Of a stretch of DNA of 50,608 nt, positions 30,926 to 37,866 are shown one piece after another. The stretch lies in IMG/VR virus record IMGVR_UViG_3300048597_000651, positions 1-50,608 of that record. One strand, given 5' to 3'. The translations under genes and the position numbers were made by a program. Origin of the DNA: a virus. The first letter of the stretch is position 1, and each line of letters opens with the position of its first letter. Under the pieces are notes generated by a model that worked only from the letters and a program-made list of their open reading frames with translations, made no database searches and was not told the DNA's origin.

Positions 30926-32322
30926 CCCTGCGCCGGCGCATCGCTCACCTCACCCGTGGCATCGTATGGCGTGCCGTTCTCGCTGAGCCGCGCCGCCTCT
31001 GGTTTATGTTCGCTTGCAAGCGCCGCCGCCTTTGCATCATCAACGGTTTCAGATTTGCCACTCGCGACCAACTCGGTTTTTCGACGCGGGTCAAAAACTG
31101 ACCAGTGCGGTGTAGGCCAGTCATACACGGTGAGGTGCAGCCCGCCCCTTTTGCGCTTGTAAAGTGCCCGTTCAGGATTCGCGAATCGCTCTATCGCCCA
31201 TCCATCCCCAGCCTCTTTCACGCCCTCGTCGGCCAGCGTCGTGCCGGCGGTGAGTTGCGGCGCTGACTGTTCGCCGCGCAGTGCTTGCCGAATCTCGCCC
31301 ACGCCGGCGCGGGTGCCATTGATGCGACCGGCGATGCGCGTGGAGAGTGGGGCGGCATTCGCCGGCCTCATCACCCGCGCCGGCGCATCTGCCGGAATGT
31401 CGACCAGCGACGTGATGACGTGCGCTGCGATGGTCAGAATGAGCGACAGCCCGACTGCGCTGACATACAGCGTCGCGCCGACTTCACCCAGCGCGCTCAC
31501 GATGGGCACATCGATTTCCGCAAGCGTGGAGATGGTCTCCACGCTCACGGCAGCGAGAAACAGACCAAACGCGATGGTGGCGATGCGCCACAGCCACATG
31601 TCGAACATATCGCGCCGCTGCGTGGCACGAATGAGCATCAGGTAACTCCACAGGAAACACGACTCCAGCACGAAGCCGGCCAGTCCGGCGACGAGCGGGT
31701 TGATGTTGCGCGACAGGCCGAAATACACTGACGCCGCCGCGCTGACGGCCACGCCCACGCCTTTGGCAATGAATCCGAGGTACTTGGATGACGCTGCCGA
31801 CGCGCTGGCATAGTCGCTCTTGTCGTGTGCGGCAAGGGGCAGGGTGATTGCCGGCACCAGCGCCACGCCGGCAAGCAGCGCCGCCACCAGCCGGCCAACG
31901 CTCGTCAGGCCATCCGGCACTGTCAGCAGGCCGCCACGCAGCGCGCTGTTCAGAGCAACCAGTGCCAGCACCAGAAACGACCATGCGATCAGTACGATCG
32001 CGCCCAGCCCGCGCAGTGGCGCGTGGGTGGATGTGAGGACGATGAACAGCACGCCGACGCACACGCCAACGCTCGACAGGGTTGCCAGCGCCGCCTCGAC
32101 CAGCGTCGCGCCGAGGCGCATCTGAAACAACTCTATGACGCTGTAGGCGGCGAACGCCACCACCGCGCAAAACAGCAGCACAGCCAGCGCAAATGCCAGC
32201 GGCTTGAGAAAGCGAAAGTCGATGGGGCCGTCCTGCGTGTCGTCTGCGACCTGCGGGCCAGGGGATGCAGGTTGAGAGGGCTTCTTGTTCTTGCCCGTGA
32301 TTGCATCGAGAATCTTTCCCAT
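30883..32322 (-). CDS. Multi-spanning membrane protein, 479 aa
   Basis: Start at ATG 32322, about 8 bases after a G-rich GGGGGGAA ribosome site. Residues 1-40 are cytoplasmic and charged; then about eight hydrophobic segments run from 45 to 330 (for example LAFALAVLLFCAVVAFAAYSV and LVAALLAGVALVPAITLPLA). The last 120 residues are soluble, with ERALYKRKRGGLHLTVYDWP and TELVASGKSETVDDAKAAAL. I do not recognise the family. With the small membrane gene and lipoprotein just upstream it could form an envelope complex. Confidence 0.65.
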   Translation of the reverse strand: MGKILDAITGKNKKPSQPASPGPQVADDTQDGPIDFRFLKPLAFALAVLLFCAVVAFAAYSVIELFQMRLGATLVEAALATLSSVGVCVGVLFIVLTSTHAPLRGLGAIVLIAWSFLVLALVALNSALRGGLLTVPDGLTSVGRLVAALLAGVALVPAITLPLAAHDKSDYASASAASSKYLGFIAKGVGVAVSAAASVYFGLSRNINPLVAGLAGFVLESCFLWSYLMLIRATQRRDMFDMWLWRIATIAFGLFLAAVSVETISTLAEIDVPIVSALGEVGATLYVSAVGLSLILTIAAHVITSLVDIPADAPARVMRPANAAPLSTRIAGRINGTRAGVGEIRQALRGEQSAPQLTAGTTLADEGVKEAGDGWAIERFANPERALYKRKRGGLHLTVYDWPTPHWSVFDPRRKTELVASGKSETVDDAKAAALASEHKPEAARLSENGTPYDATGEVSDAPAQGWPVPQDLESIPKP

Positions 32323-32323
32323 G

Positions 32324-32590
32324 TCAGTTTCCCCCCTTGCGTGGCTTGTCCGAGCCGTCCATCGCTCGGATAACCTGTATCGTAAACAGGTGAATCGTCG
32401 CAACCAAAAGCGATCCCCCAACCATTGCTGCAAGCAACATGGGCGGCACGCGAAAGTCAGTGAGGAGCATGGCCGCGATCAAACCGAGCGTAATCGTTGG
32501 CAATGCGCGTGTAATGATGCTGAGCGGCCTGATTCCGGCTAGCGCAAGCGCAATCACCATGCCTGCAAAAAATGCAATCTGCTCGCTCAT
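32324..32590 (-). CDS. Small membrane protein, 88 aa
   Basis: Three hydrophobic segments (IAFFAGMVIALALAGI, ALPTITLGLIAAML, MLLAAMVGGSLLVATIHLF) with a basic C-terminus. Coupled upstream to the lipoprotein gene (ATGA) and ending one base before the start of the large membrane gene, so the three are translated together. Confidence 0.62.
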   Translation of the reverse strand: MSEQIAFFAGMVIALALAGIRPLSIITRALPTITLGLIAAMLLTDFRVPPMLLAAMVGGSLLVATIHLFTIQVIRAMDGSDKPRKGGN

Positions 32591-33117
32591 GGCTGCACCT
32601 CATGCGATGCAGCAACGGCGGTTTCCCACGCGCTAGTACAACCGATCACCATGTCAACATCGCCTGTTCTCGGCGTCGGCTGCGGTGTGCGCATGTCACA
32701 CGCAGATGCATCCGCGTAGCCTCTCACGCCATTCGTCGCGCGAATCGCCGGCGGCTGCGGCGTGACGACGATCACCTGCGTCTGCACGTCGATTACCTGT
32801 CGCGTCACCTCAACCGTCGCCGGCACAATCACCGTCGCCGGCACAATGCGCGTTGCTTCAACGATGCGTGTCACCTCCAGTATTTGCGGTTCAACGCGCG
32901 GTTCAACGGGGGCAAAGCTGGGCGTCTCCGATGGGGCAGGGGCGGGCGTCGCCGGCGACGCTTGCTGCTGAGACTGCTGCTGAGACTGCTGTGGCATGTT
33001 TGTGCCGGCCAACCTGCGCAATTCCTCATTGCCGCCGGTGCCGTCGCTGCAACCGGCCAGCACGACCGCGACGATGAGGATCATCGCCAGTCCGATCAAT
33101 CGAAATACGTTCTGCAT
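32587..33117 (-). CDS. Lipoprotein with EVTR repeats, 176 aa
   Basis: A lipoprotein signal peptide is clear: MQNVFRLIGLAMILIVAVVLAGCSDG, with lipobox LAGC at residue 22. A Gln/Ser- and Pro-rich spacer follows, then repeats (EVTRIVEATRIVPATVIVPA, VEVTRQVIDVQTQVIVVTPQ) of a kind very common in Chloroflexota lipoproteins. The C-terminus has two Cys (ASACDMRTPQ, VIGCTSAW). It would sit on the outside of the cytoplasmic membrane. It may change the host surface, for example in superinfection exclusion. Confidence 0.75.
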   Translation of the reverse strand: MQNVFRLIGLAMILIVAVVLAGCSDGTGGNEELRRLAGTNMPQQSQQQSQQQASPATPAPAPSETPSFAPVEPRVEPQILEVTRIVEATRIVPATVIVPATVEVTRQVIDVQTQVIVVTPQPPAIRATNGVRGYADASACDMRTPQPTPRTGDVDMVIGCTSAWETAVAASHEVQP

Positions 33118-33222
33118 GGTTACCTCTTTTGAATCTTGTAATCTCGTCTACAATCTCGCTCCGGCGCGAGTTGACTACCTCTCTCGCGCTGCCAGCGGTG
33201 ACAGCCGCTGGCCTTTTTGTCT

Positions 33223-33360
33223 CTACCGTCCACCTCCACCGCACCCGAAGAACCAGCGCGCAAACACGCCCAACACAAAACCGCTGCCGGCGCCGATGAA
33301 CAGCGCGCCGGCAACCATGACGCCCAGCAGGGTGCCCACATCATTCGGATTCAGTTCCAT
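33223..33360 (-). CDS. Tiny membrane protein, 45 aa
   Basis: An ATG at 33360 follows AAGGAG with six bases spacing, the best ribosome site in the area. The protein MELNPNDVGTLLGVMVAGAL... has one transmembrane helix (about residues 9-38, Gly/Ala/Phe-rich) and ends with a Cys/Gly-rich FFGCGGGGR. It is the first of four consecutive envelope genes (this, lipoprotein, 3-TM, multi-TM). Confidence 0.65.
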   Translation of the reverse strand: MELNPNDVGTLLGVMVAGALFIGAGSGFVLGVFARWFFGCGGGGR

Positions 33361-33551
33361 CGTTCACTCCTTTTTGCTTGCGCCTTTTTGCGCCGCCGGC
33401 GCTGCGTGCAATGCGTCTCGCGATATGCCGCGCCGCCGGCAGAGATCGTCTGCACGCTCCGTCCGATCACCTGGCCGAGCGCGTCTTGCAGCCGGCACCA
33501 CGCCCGCCCGCGCTCGACCCGTTCCACGATGAGGGTGAGTTGCTGTGCCAT
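33351..33551 (-). CDS. Small basic protein, 66 aa
   Basis: MAQQLTLIVERVERGRAWCRLQ... has a short beta-like start and a very basic C-terminal half (RRRRKKAQAKRSERWN). It overlaps the start of the tiny membrane gene by 10 bases and follows the wHTH gene by 3. May bind nucleic acid. Function unknown. Confidence 0.45.
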   Translation of the reverse strand: MAQQLTLIVERVERGRAWCRLQDALGQVIGRSVQTISAGGAAYRETHCTQRRRRKKAQAKRSERWN

Positions 33552-33554
33552 GCC

Positions 33555-33893
33555 TCATTCGCCCCCGCGCACTGCGTTGCGCCGCATCGCATCGCGCAAA
33601 ACCGTCGGCGCCCACGCCGGCACGAACGTCGAGTGCTTGGCCTTCGGCGTCACCACCGTCATCTCGATCAGCCGGCCCTGCTGGACGCCCCACTTGAGGG
33701 CCAGCGTGATCGTCGCCCCGCGCGTCAGCCCCGTCGCCGCCTGCAACTCGTTGTAGGTGGGCGGACGGCAATGCTCCACATACAGCCGCTCATAGGTCGC
33801 CAGCAGGTGCAGCCGGCGCGCCGTTGACTGCGTCTTCGTCGTAATCTTCCGTGCGCTTGTCGTCATCGTTGTTGCCATCGTCGTTGTCGCCAC
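33555..33893 (-). CDS. Winged-helix DNA-binding protein, about 112 aa
   Basis: The core YERLYVEHCRPPTYNELQAA and TGLTRGATITLALKWGVQQG match a winged helix like the LexA N-terminal domain. The N-terminal Thr/Met-rich stretch overlaps the upstream zinc-ribbon gene; the real start may be an internal ATG (33878 or 33866). It probably regulates the replication/membrane operon in which it lies. Confidence 0.6.
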   Translation of the reverse strand: MATTTMATTMTTSARKITTKTQSTARRLHLLATYERLYVEHCRPPTYNELQAATGLTRGATITLALKWGVQQGRLIEMTVVTPKAKHSTFVPAWAPTVLRDAMRRNAVRGGE

Positions 33894-34047
33894 CCAGCCG
33901 GATCGCCGCGACCGCCGCGCCCAACGTGCTCCACGAAACCGGTTGTGCTTGCCGCCCGTTGCGGGTGGGGGTGGAGCAGGACGGGCACCGCTTCAGCGTG
34001 CCGTTCAGGGCAATGATCCAAATTTGATCCATGCAGACATTGCACAT
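33790..34047 (-). CDS. Small zinc-ribbon protein, 85 aa
   Basis: GGAGG lies six bases before ATG 34047. The start has a Cys4 set (MCNVCMDQIWIIALNGTLKRCPSCSTP), fitting a zinc ribbon. The C-terminal half is acidic (GGDNDDGNNDDDKRTEDYDEDA) and probably disordered. The gene overlaps the wHTH gene in another frame. Confidence 0.55.
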   Translation of the reverse strand: MCNVCMDQIWIIALNGTLKRCPSCSTPTRNGRQAQPVSWSTLGAAVAAIRLGGDNDDGNNDDDKRTEDYDEDAVNGAPAAPAGDL

Positions 34048-34080
34048 CGCTCACCTCCGTGGCCGATGCGCTTTGACCTG

Positions 34081-35142
34081 CTACATCGACCGCTCCTGTG
34101 ATCGCTCCTGTTCTTCCCGCCGGCGCTTCTCCTCGCGCTCGACTGCCTCAGCCTCTTTGCGCGCCCGCTCGGATTCGGTATACACCGCCTGCGAGCGACG
34201 AAACGTTCTGCCATTTGCCATCTGCCGCTCGGCCTGTTTACGTTCGCGTTCTGCGCGCTGTTTGAGTGTGTCGTCGGCACTCTCTGCCGGTTGCGCCGGC
34301 GGCATCTCGAACAGCACCATCTGGCCGGTTTCGGCATATTCCTCAAGGATGCAGATGCCGACCGCCGTCACACTGCGCACCAGCCCGACCCGCTGCCGTG
34401 CCGCCGTTGATTCCTGCGCCCGTCGCAAATCGGCCAGAATTTCCTCTGTCCGCTCGACCGTAAAATGCTTCGCGGCCAGCGCGACAATCGCGTCACACAA
34501 CACCTGGCGCTTGCGTCCGGCGATGCCAAACTCGTAAATCACCGCCAGCACGCGCTTGCGGAAATCCGCCAGAAGCTCGAAGCGCGCCGTCCCCTCAAGA
34601 GGATTCACAAAGTTCACAAAGTTCATGCCAGCAGCAGCTTGCATGCTGCTTGCTTGATTAACTTCTGTAGTACGTACATGTACTGATTCAGAGCAGATTT
34701 CGCGTGAACTTTGTGAACTTTGTGAACTTTGTGAACTTTGAGCCACGCCTAAACATGAACTTTGTGAACTTTGTGAACTTTGTGGATTTACAAAGTTCAC
34801 AAAGTTCATGCTGTTTTGCACATCGTTTTGCGCAATGTTTCCCACGTCCGGGGCAACCGGAAGTTCACCCGTCGGGGCAACCGACATGAGCTGCGCGCCG
34901 CCTGCGCGCAACAGGTGAACCGTCGTGGCACTTTGCTTGTTTTGCTTGCGGCTGATCCAGCCGCCGGCTTCCAGTTCCTGCATCCAACGCACGACCAGCG
35001 GGTAGGCGCAACTCAGCGCCTTCGCCAGATCGGCATTTCGTGTGGTGAGCGCATCGCCACCGGCGTGCTGCCGCAGCCGGTCGTAGAAACGCTGCGCCTT
35101 CTCGCTCGGTTTCTCGCACGGTTTTGCGTTGTCGTGTGTCAA
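34081..35142 (-). CDS. Replication initiator-like protein carrying internal iterons, 353 aa
   Basis: Residues 1-80 hold a winged-helix region (FYDRLRQHAGGDALTTRNAD, LAKALSCAYPLVVRWMQELEAGGWISR). The middle (about 110-180) is an unusual linker of NFVNFVN and SQSSQSSQSS runs encoded by the iterons described separately. A second folded region follows (FELLADFRKRVLAVIYEFGI, VLCDAIVALAAKHFTVERTE), and the end is a very basic coiled coil (RERKQAERQMANGRTFRRSQ). This layout, with origin repeats inside the gene, resembles phage/plasmid initiators such as lambda O. Start is TTG 35142, with no ATG alternative near. Function is inferred. Confidence 0.6.
   Translation of the reverse strand: MTHDNAKPCEKPSEKAQRFYDRLRQHAGGDALTTRNADLAKALSCAYPLVVRWMQELEAGGWISRKQNKQSATTVHLLRAGGAQLMSVAPTGELPVAPDVGNIAQNDVQNSMNFVNFVNPQSSQSSQSSCLGVAQSSQSSQSSQSSREICSESVHVRTTEVNQASSMQAAAGMNFVNFVNPLEGTARFELLADFRKRVLAVIYEFGIAGRKRQVLCDAIVALAAKHFTVERTEEILADLRRAQESTAARQRVGLVRSVTAVGICILEEYAETGQMVLFEMPPAQPAESADDTLKQRAERERKQAERQMANGRTFRRSQAVYTESERARKEAEAVEREEKRRREEQERSQERSM
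34604..34809. repeat. Iterons: 11 copies of GTGAACTTT in two orientations (putative origin)
   Basis: Two inverted copies (TTCACAAAG) at 34604-34621, four direct copies GTGAACTTT at 34704-34739, three direct copies at 34755-34781 (the first ATGAACTTT), and two inverted copies at 34792-34809. A degenerate unit, GTGGATTTA, at 34782-34790 partly resembles a DnaA box. Between the first two groups lie the inverted repeats AGCAGC/GCTGCT and AGTAC/GTACT. The repeats code for NFV in one orientation and SQS in the other, so DNA, not protein, appears to be what is conserved. Confidence 0.85.
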
Positions 35143-35184
35143 GTCGGATCGTTGTCCGACGCCGGCACACAGGCGGACATCCTA

Positions 35185-35213
35185 TTGACACGCCCCGCAA
35201 CATGCTGTAATGT
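35185..35213 (+). promoter_or_regulatory. Promoter TTGACA-N17-TAATGT for a small RNA
   Basis: TTGACA (35185-35190), 17 bases, TAATGT (35208-35213) form a strong plus-strand promoter in a gap where both flanking genes are on the minus strand. The inverted repeat CAACAT/ATGTTG (35198-35215) overlaps the -10 box and could be an operator. The only downstream product on this strand is the short RNA ending at 35302. Confidence 0.7.
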
Positions 35214-35219
35214 TGTTGC

Positions 35220-35302
35220 GGCTGGTGTGGCATCTGTCCGCTGTGCCAGTCGTCCTACCGAACCCCAACAACCCGCCAGGTGAGAGGGGTTCGAATTTTT
35301 TT
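35220..35302 (+). ncRNA. Putative antisense RNA (~83 nt) opposite the initiator gene leader
   Basis: A transcript from about 35220 would form a first stem-loop, CTGGTGTGGC (35222-35231) with GCTGTGCCAG (35240-35249) around ATCTGTCC, and then a terminator stem CGAACCCC (35259-35266) with GGGGTTCG (35286-35293), followed by AA and seven Ts (35296-35302). Promoter, two stem-loops and terminator form a compact unit. It lies between the minus-strand gene at 35320-35688 and the initiator-like gene, so it is antisense to the initiator leader if these are co-transcribed. Such RNAs control replication initiators in many plasmids. Confidence 0.7.
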
Positions 35303-35319
35303 CCTCTAGATCGTCCTTT

Positions 35320-35688
35320 CTACGCCGGCATCAGTTCATCGATGGGCACGTAGTGCGGCTCACTTCTTCGTGCGGTGCTGCCGGCGGCCGCTTTTGGGGC
35401 CTTGCCCCGTTCGCTGCCCCGTTCGCTGCCCCGGTCGGGCAGGGGCGGCGGCTCGTTCAGGCTCAACAGCCGCGCAATCGCCAGTTGGATCAGCCGGCTG
35501 CGATCCATGCGCTGATCTGCATCCGCGATGTCCGCGTTCAGTTGCGCCAGATATTCATTCACCGCGTTATCCATCCACGCCGGCCACGAAATGCCGCGCT
35601 GCACCCGCCCAGGCGACGCCGGCGCAATCAACTGCTTCAACTCCCTCAGCACGGCCTCATTCACTGCCGCCTTGTTTGCCTCTCTCAT
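35320..35688 (-). CDS. Ribbon-helix-helix-like small regulator, 122 aa
   Basis: GGAGG precedes the ATG by 4-5 bases. The middle (ISWPAWMDNAVNEYLAQLNA, then RMDRSRLIQLAIARLLSLNE) fits a helical DNA-binding or CopG-like domain, in which SRLIQLAIARLL is the second helix. A tail rich in Glu, Arg and Ser follows (DRGSERGSERGKAPKAAA). As the first gene before the initiator, it could be the transcriptional repressor of the replication unit. Assignment to the family is tentative. Confidence 0.55.
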   Translation of the reverse strand: MREANKAAVNEAVLRELKQLIAPASPGRVQRGISWPAWMDNAVNEYLAQLNADIADADQRMDRSRLIQLAIARLLSLNEPPPLPDRGSERGSERGKAPKAAAGSTARRSEPHYVPIDELMPA

Positions 35689-35711
35689 GTAGCCTCCTAT
35701 TGACTGGAGTC

Positions 35712-35741
35712 ATATTAGCCTGACATATGACACTTTGTCAA
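35712..35741 (-). promoter_or_regulatory. Promoter for the leftward replication/membrane operon
   Basis: On the minus strand TTGACA (35741-35736), 18 bases, TAATAT (35717-35712). The spacer contains CATATG within TGTCATATGTCA, and the start region contains the inverted repeat TGACT-GG-AGTCA (35701-35712), both operator-like. The distance to the ATG of the 35320-35688 gene is about 24 bases. Confidence 0.75.
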
Positions 35742-35753
35742 GTGAAAAAAGAA

Positions 35754-35778
35754 AAACCCCGCCGGTTGGGCAGGGTTT
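35754..35778 (-). terminator. Terminator after the 35803-36492 gene
   Basis: AAACCC-C-GCC pairs with GGC-A-GGGTTT (one internal mismatch), and leftwards on the minus strand TTCTTTTTTC follows. It ends transcription of the secreted/membrane gene at 35803-36492 just before the promoter of the next unit. Confidence 0.7.
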
Positions 35779-35802
35779 CTAAAGCAAACGAGACGTGCTT
35801 TT

Positions 35803-36492
35803 CTAAAAGCCGGCGGCCTTAGCGATTTCAGCAATGAGGCGAGACACTTCATTGAAATCGCTTGTAGCGGCCTGTATCTCGGCGGGATTCATTTCGTCGA
35901 TGCCTTGTGCGTAATGAGTCGCTGCGCTGTCGAGGTGATCGGCCATCTCTTTGACCAGCCTGTCGGCTACTGCCATCTCGGGCGGCGCGGTCAACGCATG
36001 GAACTCCAATGCGTTTTGTTTCATCGTTGCCAGCTTGAGCGCCATGTTGAGCTTCCATTCGGTATTGCGCACAAGTGAAGGCGTTTTGCCGGCAAGGGAC
36101 GACAACGAGCCAAACTCAGTTAAATTTTCACCGGCGCGTTTCATGATCTCGCTGAGCGAACGTAGATATGTCTGCTTCGATGCGGTGATTGCCGAGTCAG
36201 TCGGAGTTTCGGACGGTGGCGATGTCGGCGCCATGTCTGGCTGTGCCGTTGGTTGTGCTGTTGGTTGTGCTGTTGGTACGGCGGTCGCGGTGGGCAACTC
36301 TGCCGTGGTTGACTCGACAGGCATCACATTTGCGGTCGCCGCAGGAATTGATGCAGGGGTTGGCGCAGGTTGTCTCGGTAGCAGCGCGGAGCCAATCACG
36401 CTCAGCCCACAACACGCCACAATGATGGCAACTACGCCGATTAGTATTTTCGATAACGTGCTTCGTCTGGGTTTGGAAGGTGTGGTTTGCAT
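35803..36492 (-). CDS. Membrane-anchored exported protein, 229 aa
   Basis: One transmembrane helix at about residues 14-38 (LSKILIGVVAIIVACCGLSVIGS) is followed by a Thr/Pro/Ala-rich spacer with PTAQ repeats (TAQPTAQPTAQPDM) and a helical C-terminal domain (QTYLRSLSEIMKRAGENLTE, FHALTAPPEMAVADRLVKEM). The folded part would lie outside the cell. Function unknown. It has its own terminator, as do the neighbouring genes, so it may be expressed in the lysogen as a surface factor. Confidence 0.65.
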   Translation of the reverse strand: MQTTPSKPRRSTLSKILIGVVAIIVACCGLSVIGSALLPRQPAPTPASIPAATANVMPVESTTAELPTATAVPTAQPTAQPTAQPDMAPTSPPSETPTDSAITASKQTYLRSLSEIMKRAGENLTEFGSLSSLAGKTPSLVRNTEWKLNMALKLATMKQNALEFHALTAPPEMAVADRLVKEMADHLDSAATHYAQGIDEMNPAEIQAATSDFNEVSRLIAEIAKAAGF

Positions 36493-36631
36493 GTGAACCT
36501 CGACACCGCGATGTCGGAGGACACTTCATACAGCAACAATCAGCCGGCGTAGCATCCCCGCTCGCGTTGTCTAGGGTGATAGTCGCACGTCGCGCGCGCC
36601 GGCGCATCGGCTGGAAGACTGGAAAACGAAA

Positions 36632-36656
36632 CACCCCGCCAAGAGCCGGCGGGGTG
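36632..36656 (-). terminator. Terminator downstream of the small gene at 36712
   Basis: CACCCCGCC pairs perfectly with GGCGGGGTG (9 bp) around AAGAGCC, and on the minus strand TTTCGTTTTCC follows. It ends the protease/small-gene unit. The 36493-36711 gap holds only this element and no supported gene. Confidence 0.75.
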
Positions 36657-36711
36657 CACTAAGGAGTGATGATTTGGTTTGCTTGAATGGGTTGGTGTTA
36701 CATAGGCAATA

Positions 36712-36936
36712 TTACTGCGCCTTTGCCTGCAATCTGCGACCCTTGTAATTGGACATTGGTCGACGCAATTGCGTTTCAATTTTGATAGCAGGCTCATGTG
36801 AATCGTTGCCAGTCGTTGAGGCCATAGGCCAGTATTCCCTTGCCGCGGCAGTATCGTTCTGTCCAATGACAAGTCGTGCGTCTGAAATCAAATCTGGCAA
36901 TGCAACATAGTAGGACCTTTCATGGTTGTCATTCAT
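36712..36936 (-). CDS. Small protein paired with the trypsin-like protease, 74 aa
   Basis: The gene begins 3 bases after the protease stop and shares its lower GC content. The protein MNDNHERSYYVALPDLISDA... continues with RLVIGQNDTAAAREYWPMAS and a basic end (RRPMSNYKGRRLQAKAQ). The family is unknown. It may be a substrate, inhibitor or partner of the protease, since the two form a closed unit before a terminator. Confidence 0.6.
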   Translation of the reverse strand: MNDNHERSYYVALPDLISDARLVIGQNDTAAAREYWPMASTTGNDSHEPAIKIETQLRRPMSNYKGRRLQAKAQ

Positions 36937-36939
36937 GGC

Positions 36940-37836
36940 TTAACTCACCTCGTGTTCGACATTATTATCCTTCAAGAATCCAATCAGTGTTGCGGCGTGC
37001 ACGCCCCATCCGACATGCATGAAACTGTGCGCCGTATCCCTCATTGTTCCTCCATCTTTGATCTGATAATTGAATCCCAACGGATAGTGTCTCGTCTGTG
37101 TTTGAATGCCCCAAATCCTGCCTTCTGCATCGAATATCGGGCCGCCACTTTGGCCTTTCAAACCCGGGCTAGATGTCTCGATATACGCTAGATCAAAGTC
37201 GAATTTCGGCGGCGGTATTCCCGCAGCCTCTTCGCGCAGCTTGATATTAATTATCCGCGTAAGTATGCCCTCGTTTGGGAACATTGGGAGTGGCGCCGAC
37301 AAGTTGAATGTCTCTTTTCCCTCATCGAATGTGGGTTGCACCTCACTAAATGGAAATCCAAGCCGGCACAGGCTGGTGCCATTGTCGAAATCAACAGTGG
37401 GATTCTTGATTTTGGGATATCCATGAATCATTGATGCATCAAATGGCGTCAATTGTCCCACCGCCAAGTCCATCAACGGGAAACTCCGAATGTCTACCAG
37501 TTGGCAATTGGGCAACCCGTAAAACAAAGAAAGCTTCCTCGGCGCATCTGCACCCGGGTCGGCTAACGCCATTTTGCGTCGGCGCTTGTCTTTGTCTTTT
37601 ATGCCAGCGTCAGCATCGATCTCGCTGCACTGTTGTTCATACGCATGCAGATCGCGTGAAGATCGCATCAGTTCATCGGCAGTTTTAAGAATGTGGGCGG
37701 CAGTGACAAACCATCCATCCCTGTTTATGACGACGCCAGTTCCAATGATTGAGTTGACATTTCTGTTTCGCGTCCAAATGGAAATGACGATTGGCAAAGT
37801 GAATAGGCGTGCAATTTTGTAGGCTTTGGCAAACAC
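36940..37836 (-). CDS. Trypsin-like serine protease, 298 aa
   Basis: The chymotrypsin-fold triad is visible: His48 in GWFVTAAHILK, Asp123 in FPLMDLAVGQL, and Ser230 in GLKGQSGGPIF. A preceding motif IGTGVVINRDG is typical. No clear signal peptide is seen (the first 20 residues are only weakly hydrophobic), so it probably acts inside the cell. The gene is AT-richer than its surroundings and has almost no GCCGGC sites, suggesting recent acquisition. Trypsin-like proteases occur as effectors in several bacterial anti-phage systems, so a defence role carried by the prophage is possible. An ordinary housekeeping HtrA-like protease is less likely because no PDZ domain is present. Confidence 0.8.
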   Translation of the reverse strand: MFAKAYKIARLFTLPIVISIWTRNRNVNSIIGTGVVINRDGWFVTAAHILKTADELMRSSRDLHAYEQQCSEIDADAGIKDKDKRRRKMALADPGADAPRKLSLFYGLPNCQLVDIRSFPLMDLAVGQLTPFDASMIHGYPKIKNPTVDFDNGTSLCRLGFPFSEVQPTFDEGKETFNLSAPLPMFPNEGILTRIINIKLREEAAGIPPPKFDFDLAYIETSSPGLKGQSGGPIFDAEGRIWGIQTQTRHYPLGFNYQIKDGGTMRDTAHSFMHVGWGVHAATLIGFLKDNNVEHEVS

Positions 37837-37866
37837 AGTGTCCTCAATGTGGTTAGGTTGATGTCT

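Noticed and set aside
34604-34809. Repeats first considered as a CRISPR array
   Set aside because: Units are 9 bases, contiguous, without unique spacers, and occur in both orientations, which fits iterons.
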